A stretch of 7,571 nucleotides of DNA from Clostridia bacterium (GCA_017547395.1 JAFYPS010000016.1:1-7571), one strand, 5' to 3'; positions 1-5,926 are shown, counted from the stretch's first letter. Program-made: numbers and translations. Notes: generated by a model not told the origin, from the letters alone.

Positions 1-143
1 CTTCTTTTTTACTCATTCTAAAAACCAAGGTTTTTAGAATGCTTCAGGGCGCATGTCTCGCGACTCGTTCACCACTCGCGCCCTTTAAGGAGTTTTAAAG
101 TCGGCGCTTGTCCGCATTTAAAACGTTTTAATTGTATGATATT
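1..143. repeat. Structured intergenic segment, candidate interspersed repeat
   Basis: No convincing gene lies here. What is visible is dense symmetry. A perfect 12-bp inverted repeat with a 2-nt centre spans 15-26 and 29-40. Seven-base arms AGGGCGC (46-52) and GCGCCCT (78-84) enclose 25 nt, with an alternative pairing of CGCGA (59-63) and TCGCG (76-80). CTTTAA (83-88) pairs with TTAAAG (95-100). A 14-bp perfect palindrome TTAAAACGTTTTAA sits at 118-131, 12 nt past the stop of the leftward HAD gene. No arm is followed by a T-run on either strand, so these are poor intrinsic terminators. One rightward frame is open from base 3 to a stop at 96-98 and could be the tail of a truncated gene or a repeat-encoded read-through. 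The segment resembles a REP/MITE-like repeat; that reading is inference from the symmetry alone. Confidence 0.4.
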
Positions 144-785
144 TTATTTCGCAAGCACTTCTTTTATTTTTTTCGGAAGATCGTCAAACCGTTTTATTGA
201 CGGAGTCGGCTCGCTTGGCGTGCCGTAACCGTAGGCTGCGTGTATAAAAGGAACTCCTGCGGCTTTGCAGGCGAGATAATCAGCGTCAGTATCGCCGACG
301 TACACAGCCTTGTCAATACCGTTTCTTTCGATAATCAGTTTTATGTTGTCCCTTTTCGGAAGTCCCGTTCTGCCGTGATATTCGTAATCGTCAATAGCAT
401 CGGCAAGCCCTGTATGAAGCAGAAGGTTCTCAATATATCCGTGAGGGCAATTGCTGACGATATACACGTTGTATGACTTTTTAAGTTCACGGATAACGGG
501 AATCACGTTTTCATAAGTCGGAGAACTGTGAGTGCGCTGATAGACATTCTGCGATGCAAGACATCTGTCTACGATTTCTCTTTTTTGTGCGTCCGAAAGA
601 GAAGTCGGCAGTATCATATCGCCAATGGTATAGGAGGGGTGTCCCATGAAACGCATTATATCTTCTCTTGTAATTGAAATGTTGAACTCTTTTGTTTCGG
701 CAAGAGCAAGGTTCCAGGCGTGAGTTACTTCAACGGTAGCATCCATAAGTGTTCCGTCGACATCAAATATTATTCCTGTTTTCAT
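144..785 (-). CDS. HAD-superfamily phosphatase (phosphoglycolate phosphatase-like)
   Basis: A 213-residue HAD hydrolase, a normal length for subfamily IA. All four motifs are visible. Motif I is FDVDGTLMD (residues 7-15), with nucleophile Asp8 and acid/base Asp10. Motif II is the Ser111 of VYIVSNC, motif III is Lys144 in GLPKRDN, and motif IV is GDTDAD (164-169). Residues about 16-85 form the helical cap inserted after motif I. The family removes phosphate from small phosphorylated metabolites in the cytoplasm; the substrate cannot be read from sequence. The ATG at 785 is preceded by AAAGGA with a 6-nt spacer. The gene lies 77 bp downstream of the DeoR gene on the same strand, with no strong terminator between them, so co-transcription is plausible. 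In a sugar-phosphate module it could clear a toxic or dead-end sugar phosphate (inference). It could equally be a housekeeping phosphoglycolate or pyrophosphate hydrolase. Confidence 0.88.
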   Translation of the reverse strand: MKTGIIFDVDGTLMDATVEVTHAWNLALAETKEFNISITREDIMRFMGHPSYTIGDMILPTSLSDAQKREIVDRCLASQNVYQRTHSSPTYENVIPVIRELKKSYNVYIVSNCPHGYIENLLLHTGLADAIDDYEYHGRTGLPKRDNIKLIIERNGIDKAVYVGDTDADYLACKAAGVPFIHAAYGYGTPSEPTPSIKRFDDLPKKIKEVLAK

Positions 786-862
786 ATATGTTCCTTTATA
801 ATTTTATCTTAAATTCGGCAAATAACTGCTTCTGCGTATACGAAAGCGCATATTGCAGGCTT
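786..862 (-). other. deoR-HAD intergenic gap with imperfect hairpin
   Basis: This 77-bp gap separates the DeoR stop from the HAD start. It contains the HAD ribosome binding site (AAAGGA, 797-792 on the minus strand). It also contains an imperfect hairpin in which CTGC (826-829) faces GCAG (855-858) and TGCG (833-836) faces CGCA (847-850). No T-run follows on the minus strand, so it does not look like an efficient terminator. It could be a weak attenuator or an RNA-stability element. No clear promoter for the HAD gene was seen. Confidence 0.25.
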
Positions 863-1570
863 CTATAAGTCTTTTTGTTCTTCGTTTGCTGTTAAAATGG
901 CAGTCGCATCTTCTGTGGTGCAGAGCGTGTATAGGCTTTTTTTGCCGAATTTTTCTTTTTCAAAAAGGAAAATATTTTTATTTGCATTTTTCATTACGAG
1001 TTTTCGGATTGCCGTTTGCTTTAAATCAAAATCCGATATGACTCCGTCATAAGAGATCGCCGCTGTTGTGAAAAACGCAATGTCTACGTTAAGCTCTTTA
1101 ACGTAGTGCTCTGCGAGAGAACCTACCGTACACATATCCTGTTCGTAATATTCTCTGCCGATAAGAATACAGAAGATATGCAGTTTTCCCAAGGTCAAAA
1201 GAGCGCTGATAGAGTTGGTAATGACGGTAATATTTTTGTACTCCGAAAGATACGGAATAATATACTGACAGGTGGATGAGCTGTCGATAAAAACCGTTAT
1301 ACCGTCGCTCAGATACTCGGTACACTTTCTTGCAAGTGCTTCCTTTTCGCGGCTATCCCAAAGTAACCGTTCGCTTATAGGCATTTCGCCTACGTTGATT
1401 TTTAATACGGCTCCTCCACGGTAACGGCGCAAAAAGCCTCCCTTTTCCATTTCAATAAGATCGCGCCTTACAGTCATCTCTGTCACGAAAAGTGTTTTGG
1501 AGAGATCGGCAACCGAAACCTTGCCATTTTGATAAAGAATATCTAAAATTTCCTTTTGTCGTTCATTCAT
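863..1570 (-). CDS. DeoR/GlpR-family transcriptional regulator
   Basis: A 235-residue sugar-responsive repressor, close to the family's usual 250. The N-terminal winged helix-turn-helix (about residues 3-57) contains the DeoR signature region, with VTEMTVRRDL (29-38) as recognition helix and RRYRGGAV (48-55) as wing. The C-terminal DeoRC sensor fold, related to ribose-5-phosphate isomerase, starts near residue 74 and carries the phosphosugar-loop segment IDSSST (95-100) and the VITNS strand. Some positions depart from the common family pattern: TTAAIS where a Gly-Ile-Ser is usual, and FEKEKFG where an Asp-x-Ser-Lys-Phe-Gly is usual. The ligand may therefore be atypical. The ATG at 1570 begins the canonical MNERQKEIL; a TTG 13 codons upstream (1609) would add residues not usual in the family. 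The ribosome site is weak. The gene diverges from the aldolase operon and probably represses both directions, including itself. Confidence 0.9.
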   Translation of the reverse strand: MNERQKEILDILYQNGKVSVADLSKTLFVTEMTVRRDLIEMEKGGFLRRYRGGAVLKINVGEMPISERLLWDSREKEALARKCTEYLSDGITVFIDSSSTCQYIIPYLSEYKNITVITNSISALLTLGKLHIFCILIGREYYEQDMCTVGSLAEHYVKELNVDIAFFTTAAISYDGVISDFDLKQTAIRKLVMKNANKNIFLFEKEKFGKKSLYTLCTTEDATAILTANEEQKDL

Positions 1571-1582
1571 TATCTTTCTGCC

Positions 1583-1645
1583 TTTGTTTGAAGAAATGTT
1601 TATTTTCAAACATTACGAACATTTATTGACTCTAAAATGTTTGAA
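1583..1645. promoter_or_regulatory. Operator cluster, probable DeoR-regulator binding sites
   Basis: A 10-bp motif recurs in both orientations between deoR and the aldolase gene. Exact copies are TTCAAACATT (1605-1614) and its exact inverse AATGTTTGAA (1636-1645), which flank the aldolase -35 element. Their centres are 31 bp apart, about three helical turns. Imperfect copies (8 of 10) lie at 1583-1592, 1595-1604 and 1614-1623, and a 7 of 10 copy lies at 1684-1693. Known DeoR-family operators in Firmicutes and Enterobacteria (LacR, GlpR) are also built on TGTTTG- or TGTTCG-like half sites. Assigning these sites to the adjacent regulator is inference from position and motif type. Confidence 0.65.
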
Positions 1646-1654
1646 TGATATAAT
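1626..1654 (+). promoter_or_regulatory. Sigma-A promoter for the aldolase-dehydrogenase operon
   Basis: The -35 is TTGACT (1626-1631) and the -10 is TATAAT (1649-1654), separated by an optimal 17 bp. Transcription would begin near 1661, giving a leader of about 55 nt before the aldolase ATG at 1717. One exact operator copy (1636-1645) sits in the spacer and another just upstream of the -35, as expected for repression by blocking polymerase. Confidence 0.8.
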
Positions 1655-1681
1655 TTTACTAGTGAAAAGGTTAAATGTCAA
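1653..1681 (-). promoter_or_regulatory. Sigma-A promoter for deoR, overlapping the aldolase promoter
   Basis: Read leftward, a perfect TTGACA (1681-1676) is followed after 17 bp by TAAAAT (1658-1653). Transcription would start near 1646, giving a leader of about 75 nt before the deoR ATG at 1570. Its -10 shares bases 1653-1654 with the -10 of the rightward promoter, so one polymerase should exclude the other. The exact operator copy at 1636-1645 would sit at its start site. Confidence 0.65.
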
Positions 1682-1716
1682 TATTCAAACTGAAATTGAA
1701 ATATGGAGATTTAGAA

Positions 1717-2586
1717 ATGTTGGTTGGAATGAAAGAAATGCTCGCGGACGCAAAAGCCATGCATTATGCAATCCCTGCGTTTGATGTGTGCAACTATGAA
1801 ATGATGAAAGCGGTTCTTGATGTATGTGAGGAAGAGCGCTCTCCCGCACTTTTAATGGGATTGGGCGTTGATCTTGGGGGAAAAGGACTTCCGCTGATTA
1901 CCTCAATGGTTCGTGCAGCATCTGACTTTTATACAGTACCGGTCTGCTTTCACCTTGATCACGCAACCGACCTTGAGTCAATCAAGGCTGCTATTGCTTC
2001 CGGCTTCAGTTCGGTTATGTTCGACGGATCGGTGCTTCCGTTTGAAGACAATGCAAAGAAGACCGCTGAGGTAACAGCTTTTGCACACGCCCACGGCGTG
2101 ACGGTTGAGGCAGAGCTCGGTCATGTAGGAAATGCAATGGTCGGCAATGAGAACGATTCTGTAAAGAACGAAGATCCCGAGGACACCTTGACGCTTCCTG
2201 ATGAGGTTGTCAGATTCGTAGAAATGACTGACGTCGATGCACTTGCCATTGCTATAGGAACGGCACACGGCGTGTATTTGAAAACGCCAACGCTCCGCAT
2301 TGACCGTCTGGACGAGATTACAGCGGTCTGTGACCGTCCTCTCGTATTGCACGGTGGAAGCGGTACGCCCGATGATCAGATGAAGATGGCCATTGAGCAT
2401 GGAATTACCAAGATTAATATTTTTTCCGATGTGGTTGGAGCACTCAATATGGGGCTCAAAAACAAGCTTAATACGATTCAGAATCCTTCAACCTGGCCGG
2501 TGTTCGTTTTTGAAGACGCTCGCAAGGGAATGAAGGAGGCAATACGCGCAAAAATTCATGCGTTTGGAAGTTTTAACAGAGTGTGA
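1717..2586 (+). CDS. Class II ketose-bisphosphate aldolase
   Basis: A 289-residue zinc-dependent aldolase of the FbaA/GatY/KbaY superfamily, which splits ketose (bis)phosphates into dihydroxyacetone phosphate and an aldehyde. Visible features are YAIPAFDV near the N-terminus (17-24), HLDH (79-82) with catalytic Asp81 and zinc ligand His82, VEAELGHVGN (130-139), zinc ligand His184 in GTAHGVY, and His212 in LHGGSG (211-216). The phosphate-binding stretch KINIFSD (232-238) stands where relatives have NVDT or INIATE, so the substrate may not be fructose-1,6-bisphosphate. I choose the ATG at 1717 because GGAG (1705-1708) lies 8 nt upstream and the protein then begins like its family. An in-frame ATG at 1675 would add 14 residues with a poorer site, and it overlaps the deoR -35. 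The gene is first in a two-gene operon with the dehydrogenase and is likely repressed by the divergent DeoR protein. The exact sugar is unknown; tagatose-, fructose- or sorbose-type phosphates are all possible. Confidence 0.9.
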   Translation: MLVGMKEMLADAKAMHYAIPAFDVCNYEMMKAVLDVCEEERSPALLMGLGVDLGGKGLPLITSMVRAASDFYTVPVCFHLDHATDLESIKAAIASGFSSVMFDGSVLPFEDNAKKTAEVTAFAHAHGVTVEAELGHVGNAMVGNENDSVKNEDPEDTLTLPDEVVRFVEMTDVDALAIAIGTAHGVYLKTPTLRIDRLDEITAVCDRPLVLHGGSGTPDDQMKMAIEHGITKINIFSDVVGALNMGLKNKLNTIQNPSTWPVFVFEDARKGMKEAIRAKIHAFGSFNRV

Positions 2587-2595
2587 GGTATAATG

Positions 2596-3831
2596 ATGAA
2601 AACGAAAGCAGTACGTTTGTATGGAGAAAAAGATCTTCGCCTTGAGGAGTTTGACCTCCCCGCTATGGGAGATGGAGAAATTCTCATTAAGATTATATCA
2701 GACAGCGTTTGTATGTCAACGTATAAAACGGCAATGCAGGGTGCAAAGCACCTCAGAGTGCCTGACAATGTTTCCGAAAACCCTGTCATCATAGGACATG
2801 AGTTTTGCGGCGAAATTGTTTCGGTGGGAAAAAAATGGGAAAAGGAATATGAGGTGGGAGAGAAGGTTATTATTCCTCCCGTGCTTAGCTATCTTGGCGG
2901 AAATCAAACCATAGGATATTCCTTCGCTGATATCGGCGGTGTTTCAACCTATTCTATTGTTTATGAACATATCATTCGCAACGGATATTTAATTAAGCTG
3001 CAAAGCGATGCCTTTTTCAAGGGTTCTCTTATTGAGCCGGCATCCTGTGTGCTTCGTGGATACAAGGCGAACTATCACCTTGACGGGGATACACCAACGA
3101 TGAATATAAAGGAAGGCGGAAAGGTGGCAATCCTTGCGGGCTGCGGACCTATGGGACTCGTTGCAATTGACATTGCGCTCCATGGAGACGTCAAGCCTTC
3201 GCTTGTAGTTGTAAGTGACATTGATGAGGATAGATTGCGCCGCGCGGAACAGATTTACGATCCTCGCGAGGCAAGCAAAAATGGCATTAAACTTGTGTTT
3301 GTTAACACTACCTCGAAAGATGAACTTATTGAAATCAGCGGCGGCACGGGATACGATGATGTATTCGTATATGCGCCGGTAACTCCGGTTGTTGAGCTTG
3401 GTGATGCAATCCTCGCTTTTGACGGATGCTTGAATTTCTTTGCAGGACCAATTGACAAGGCGTTCAGCGCAACGGTTAATTTTTACAACGTACACTATGC
3501 ACAGCATCACTATGCCGGTACGAGCGGCAGCACGCCTGAGGATATAAAGGATATCGTTAGATTTATCGGAAATAACCGCATAGATCCCGCAGTAATGGTT
3601 ACTCACATCGGTGGCATGGATGCAGCAATTGAAGCTACCTTGAATTTGCCGCATATCCCCGGTGGAAAAAAACTGATCTATACGCACGTGGAGCTTCCGC
3701 TGACGGCGATCTCGGATTTTGCTGAGCTTGGTAACAGTGATGCACGTTTTGCTACACTCGCAGCTTTGGTAGAAAAACATGGCGGACTTTGGTGTGCAGA
3801 AGCAGAAAAGTATCTGCTTGAAAATTTCTGA
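2596..3831 (+). CDS. Zinc-type dehydrogenase, YggP / L-sorbose-1-phosphate reductase-like
   Basis: A 411-residue medium-chain dehydrogenase. From recall it resembles E. coli YggP along its length, with shared segments MKTK at the start, SDSVC (35-39), YNVHY, MVTHIGG, PGGKKLIY and LPLTAI near the end. Catalytic zinc ligands are probably Cys39, His68-Glu69 (GHE) and Glu147 (EPASC). The usual four-cysteine structural zinc lobe is absent. The Rossmann nucleotide site is GCGPMG (182-187), and Asp208 after the second strand favours NAD(H). The family includes reductases that interconvert ketose 1-phosphates and polyol phosphates in the cytoplasm. Start choice: GAGG (2585-2588) overlaps the aldolase stop and sits 7 nt before the ATG at 2596, against only 4 nt before the ATG at 2593. 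The 9-nt gap to the aldolase implies translational coupling. The exact substrate is inferred by similarity only. Confidence 0.87.
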   Translation: MKTKAVRLYGEKDLRLEEFDLPAMGDGEILIKIISDSVCMSTYKTAMQGAKHLRVPDNVSENPVIIGHEFCGEIVSVGKKWEKEYEVGEKVIIPPVLSYLGGNQTIGYSFADIGGVSTYSIVYEHIIRNGYLIKLQSDAFFKGSLIEPASCVLRGYKANYHLDGDTPTMNIKEGGKVAILAGCGPMGLVAIDIALHGDVKPSLVVVSDIDEDRLRRAEQIYDPREASKNGIKLVFVNTTSKDELIEISGGTGYDDVFVYAPVTPVVELGDAILAFDGCLNFFAGPIDKAFSATVNFYNVHYAQHHYAGTSGSTPEDIKDIVRFIGNNRIDPAVMVTHIGGMDAAIEATLNLPHIPGGKKLIYTHVELPLTAISDFAELGNSDARFATLAALVEKHGGLWCAEAEKYLLENF

Positions 3832-3870
3832 TATTAGAATTTTGATTATAGCGTTCTTTTAATTTATGTC

Positions 3871-3906
3871 AAAAACCCCTATGGAATTAAATCCATAGGG
3901 GTCTTT
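3871..3906. terminator. Bidirectional intrinsic terminator between convergent genes
   Basis: A perfect 11-bp stem pairs ACCCCTATGGA (3875-3885) with TCCATAGGGGT (3892-3902) around a 6-nt loop. On the plus strand it is followed by CTTTT. On the minus strand it is followed by a TTTTT run, the complement of A3871-3875. It lies about 40 nt past the dehydrogenase stop and 4 nt past the DUF4091 stop, so it should end both transcripts. Confidence 0.9.
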
Positions 3907-5589
3907 TCATATATGCTCCTTTATGATTCTTACCATTTTTTCTCTCAAGCTTGGCAGATAAGCGCTTCCTGTCGGATAATTGTCAAACAAAAGTTCGCCG
4001 CCTGCTTCGCTGTCGATAAGTTCGATAACCTTATCTCTTCCGACGTACTTTTCAAGTGTGCGGCAAACGTCAATGTCTAATATAGCCTCGTGGAATGCTT
4101 TTCCGCGGAGCGAATGATATGCACCGTCTTTTGAAGGATAGAGGATAAATGCATCACCCGAAGGATAACATCCGTTTGAAGAAGTTGTTATATACGGATT
4201 GATTTTTGTGTGAGAAACCATAGAGTTGTAGAAGTTAAGACCCCAGTGCAAAAATCCTTTGATATCATACTTGTATATCAGCATACCCATAATACGTATT
4301 CTCGAGAGAGGCATTGCCATAAAGCCGTTGGTGAATACAGACTGAGGACTGCAGCAGTAATAAATCCACTGATCTTTGACGTCCTTGTCAAGAAAATCAG
4401 CAATGTGCGAAACACTTGTTACGGGGCACTCAACAAGACCGTTCTGATAGAATTCGTAATTGGAAAGCGCGTCAAATGTTTTGCTACCGTCGATAAGCGG
4501 TTTGATAATATTTGCGGCGCGGGTATAGGAATCAATATTCTGCATATTAGGCTCGTCAGAAATATGGAAATATGCATTTTCTGCAATGCCGTTTGCCTTT
4601 AACTCTTTTGAAATTGCCGCAATATACTGCTTTAAGAAATCGGTGTATTCCTTGCTGTCTGCCGCAGTGTGCCAACCAAACATATAACTGCTCTCGCCGT
4701 TTTCGGTTACCATAATGTTAGGTGCATGATTTGCGCCCCACTGTGTGAACATATGTGCTATTTCGTAATATTTAACACCGCTCTTCTTGCATATGTCAAT
4801 AAAACGTTTGAATTTGTCAAAAGAGAAGGTGAATTTATTTCCGTTTTTCTCTATATCGACAAGTTGTACGCACGGGCGGGCAAATCCTCTTGCAGTATCA
4901 AGTGGAGGAGTGTGGACGGGAACCAGAATCATATTGACGCCTACGTCTACTGCTGCCGCAATATATTTTTCGATAAGTTCCCAATGCTTCTCGGAATATA
5001 TTTCTACGTTGTGGTAATCGGCTATGCAGTCGGCGTAAAACCATCTTGTATAGATGAGACTTTGCGGAAGAATTTTTTCGTCAAGGATTTCTACAGTGAG
5101 TTCTTTCTCAAAGACGTATTCGTCTTTCATAGCAACGCTGAACAAATCTTTTTTGTGAAGCTTTATGTTTATGCTGTATATGCCCGCCGCAAAATTTTCA
5201 GGAACGTTAAGTTCAACCCATATTGAAGAAGCACCCTCGGCCGCCATCCATATGTAGTCGCTTTCTTCTGACGGGATGAGGATGTCGGGCATAAGACCGG
5301 GTTCTTTTGTAATATAGTTTGCATCAAAAGCGGCATCGGATCGGTTTGCAGGGCAGTCCATAACTGCATTTTCAATATTGTATATTTTAATATACGGGGC
5401 AAGTGGAGAGTCAACTTCGATTCTGCCGACTACAAAATTATTGCTTTTGCCAAGCGTTTCGTGCATAAATGCAATCTGATAAGAAAAACGCTCTCCTTTA
5501 AGCAGGGTAGCACTTTCGATTTCGGGGTAGTCGAGCAAACTGTTCAAAGGTACCTTGTGAAGCGAAGAAATTTGTCTGGTAACCTGCAT
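3907..5589 (-). CDS. DUF4091 glycoside-hydrolase-like protein, probably cytoplasmic
   Basis: A 560-residue protein with the layout of DUF4091 proteins. An N-terminal beta-rich region (about 1-170) contains the pattern IWVELNVPENFAAGIYS, typical of the accessory domain. A TIM-barrel-like region follows (about 175-455), with NMILVPVHTPPL (219-230), YFHISDEPN (340-348, Glu346 a candidate acid) and FLHWGLNFYN (446-455). The C-terminal stretch GDAFILYP (478-485) and LRGKAFHEAILDID (494-507) matches the end of the DUF4091 domain. The family is annotated as glycoside-hydrolase-like, and I know of no firm activity for this branch. There is no signal peptide or membrane segment, so it should act inside the cell, perhaps on an imported oligosaccharide or glycoside. 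GGAGG (5602-5598) sits 8 nt before the ATG. The gene has its own promoter, is convergent with the dehydrogenase, and shares a terminator with it. Confidence 0.82.
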   Translation of the reverse strand: MQVTRQISSLHKVPLNSLLDYPEIESATLLKGERFSYQIAFMHETLGKSNNFVVGRIEVDSPLAPYIKIYNIENAVMDCPANRSDAAFDANYITKEPGLMPDILIPSEESDYIWMAAEGASSIWVELNVPENFAAGIYSINIKLHKKDLFSVAMKDEYVFEKELTVEILDEKILPQSLIYTRWFYADCIADYHNVEIYSEKHWELIEKYIAAAVDVGVNMILVPVHTPPLDTARGFARPCVQLVDIEKNGNKFTFSFDKFKRFIDICKKSGVKYYEIAHMFTQWGANHAPNIMVTENGESSYMFGWHTAADSKEYTDFLKQYIAAISKELKANGIAENAYFHISDEPNMQNIDSYTRAANIIKPLIDGSKTFDALSNYEFYQNGLVECPVTSVSHIADFLDKDVKDQWIYYCCSPQSVFTNGFMAMPLSRIRIMGMLIYKYDIKGFLHWGLNFYNSMVSHTKINPYITTSSNGCYPSGDAFILYPSKDGAYHSLRGKAFHEAILDIDVCRTLEKYVGRDKVIELIDSEAGGELLFDNYPTGSAYLPSLREKMVRIIKEHI

Positions 5590-5637
5590 AAATTAATCCT
5601 CCAATGGAAAAGCATATACTATTCGTGTTTTTAGAGT

Positions 5638-5666
5638 ATTATAGCATATTAAAAAAGACTTGACAA
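5638..5666 (-). promoter_or_regulatory. Sigma-A promoter for the DUF4091 gene
   Basis: Read leftward, TTGTCA (5666-5661) is followed after 17 bp by a perfect TATAAT (5643-5638). The start would fall near 5631, about 40 nt before the ATG at 5589. The -35 shares five bases with the -35 of the rightward proS promoter, within the near-palindrome ACTTGACAAGT (5658-5668). Confidence 0.75.
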
Positions 5667-5687
5667 GTAAAAATGTTGTGATAACAT
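5660..5687 (+). promoter_or_regulatory. Probable promoter for the proS T-box transcript
   Basis: A perfect TTGACA (5660-5665) is followed after 16 bp by TAACAT (5682-5687), a weak -10 with an extended TGA directly before it (5679-5681). CATAAT (5685-5690) at 19 bp spacing is the alternative. The start would fall near 5694, just before the T-box Stem I, which supports the call. Confidence 0.6.
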
Positions 5688-5694
5688 AATTAAA

Positions 5695-5915
5695 GCGATG
5701 AGGAGGAACAGTATGCATAATGTCTTACCGAGAGAGAAGTCGGACGGTGCAAGACTTTGTGAGAGATGTGCAGAACCCACCTTGGAGCATGCGGCGATGA
5801 GCCGTCGGTGTCAGCCGTTATTGACGTAATGAGTGCAGCAGATTTTGCTGAATTCGGGTGGTAACACGGAAAATTTTCGTCCCGAAAGCCTTTTGGCTTT
5901 CGGGATTTTTATTTT
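5695..5915 (+). promoter_or_regulatory. T-box riboswitch leader, tRNA-Pro responsive
   Basis: All main T-box parts are in order. A GATGA kink-turn element (5697-5701) and the AGTA loop-E element (5710-5713) form the 5' side of Stem I. AGAGAG (5731-5736) and GGTG (5746-5749) form the distal part. The specifier loop has CCC (5776-5778) followed by a purine and CCTT; both CCC and the one-base-shifted CCA encode proline, matching the gene. A stem follows with CGGC/GCCG arms (5792-5804), then a Stem III-like hairpin with CAGCA/TGCTG arms (5836-5850). The T-box core is GGGTGGTAACACGG (5856-5869). In the antiterminator TTCGGG (5853-5858) pairs with CCCGAA (5881-5886), leaving the 7-nt bulge TGGTAAC. 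Its TGGT can pair with the ACCA end of uncharged tRNA-Pro. Uncharged tRNA should therefore raise proS transcription. Confidence 0.95.
5880..5915 (+). terminator. Regulated intrinsic terminator of the T-box
   Basis: TCCCGAAAGCC (5880-5890) pairs perfectly over 11 bp with GGCTTTCGGGA (5895-5905) around a TTTT loop, followed by TTTTTATTTT (5906-5915). The left arm contains CCCGAA, which is also needed by the antiterminator helix, so the two structures exclude each other. The proS ribosome site GGAGG (5916-5920) starts directly after the T-run. Confidence 0.93.
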
Positions 5916-5926
5916 GGAGGAAGTTT

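Noticed and set aside
1..16. Possible leftward gene start (ATG at 16, reading MSKKE off the left edge)
   Set aside because: Only five codons are visible, there is no Shine-Dalgarno sequence, and the ATG is buried in the arm of the 15-40 hairpin.
118..131. Palindrome TTAAAACGTTTTAA as terminator of the HAD gene
   Set aside because: It is AT-rich, has no loop-forming room and no following T-run, so it is a poor intrinsic terminator.
826..858. Hairpin between deoR and the HAD gene as a terminator
   Set aside because: The helices are short and interrupted, and no T-run follows on the minus strand.
1571..1609. Extended deoR start at a TTG (1609)
   Set aside because: The ATG at 1570 gives the canonical family N-terminus. 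The extension overlaps the operator cluster and has no better ribosome site.
1675..1716. Upstream aldolase start at ATG 1675
   Set aside because: AAAGG lies only 4 nt upstream, while GGAG lies 8 nt before the ATG at 1717. The 14 extra residues are not typical of the family, and the codon overlaps the deoR -35.
1978..2400. Leftward open frame (140 codons) inside the aldolase gene
   Set aside because: It covers the aldolase catalytic motifs in antisense and shows no protein signature.
2989..3780. Long leftward open frame (263 codons) inside the dehydrogenase gene
   Set aside because: It lies wholly antisense to a well-recognised enzyme, has no ribosome site, and its Cys/Arg/Ile-rich composition is typical of a shadow frame.
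4669..5226. Rightward open frame (185 codons) inside the DUF4091 gene
   Set aside because: It overlaps a long, family-like coding sequence on the other strand and has no ribosome site or recognisable motif.
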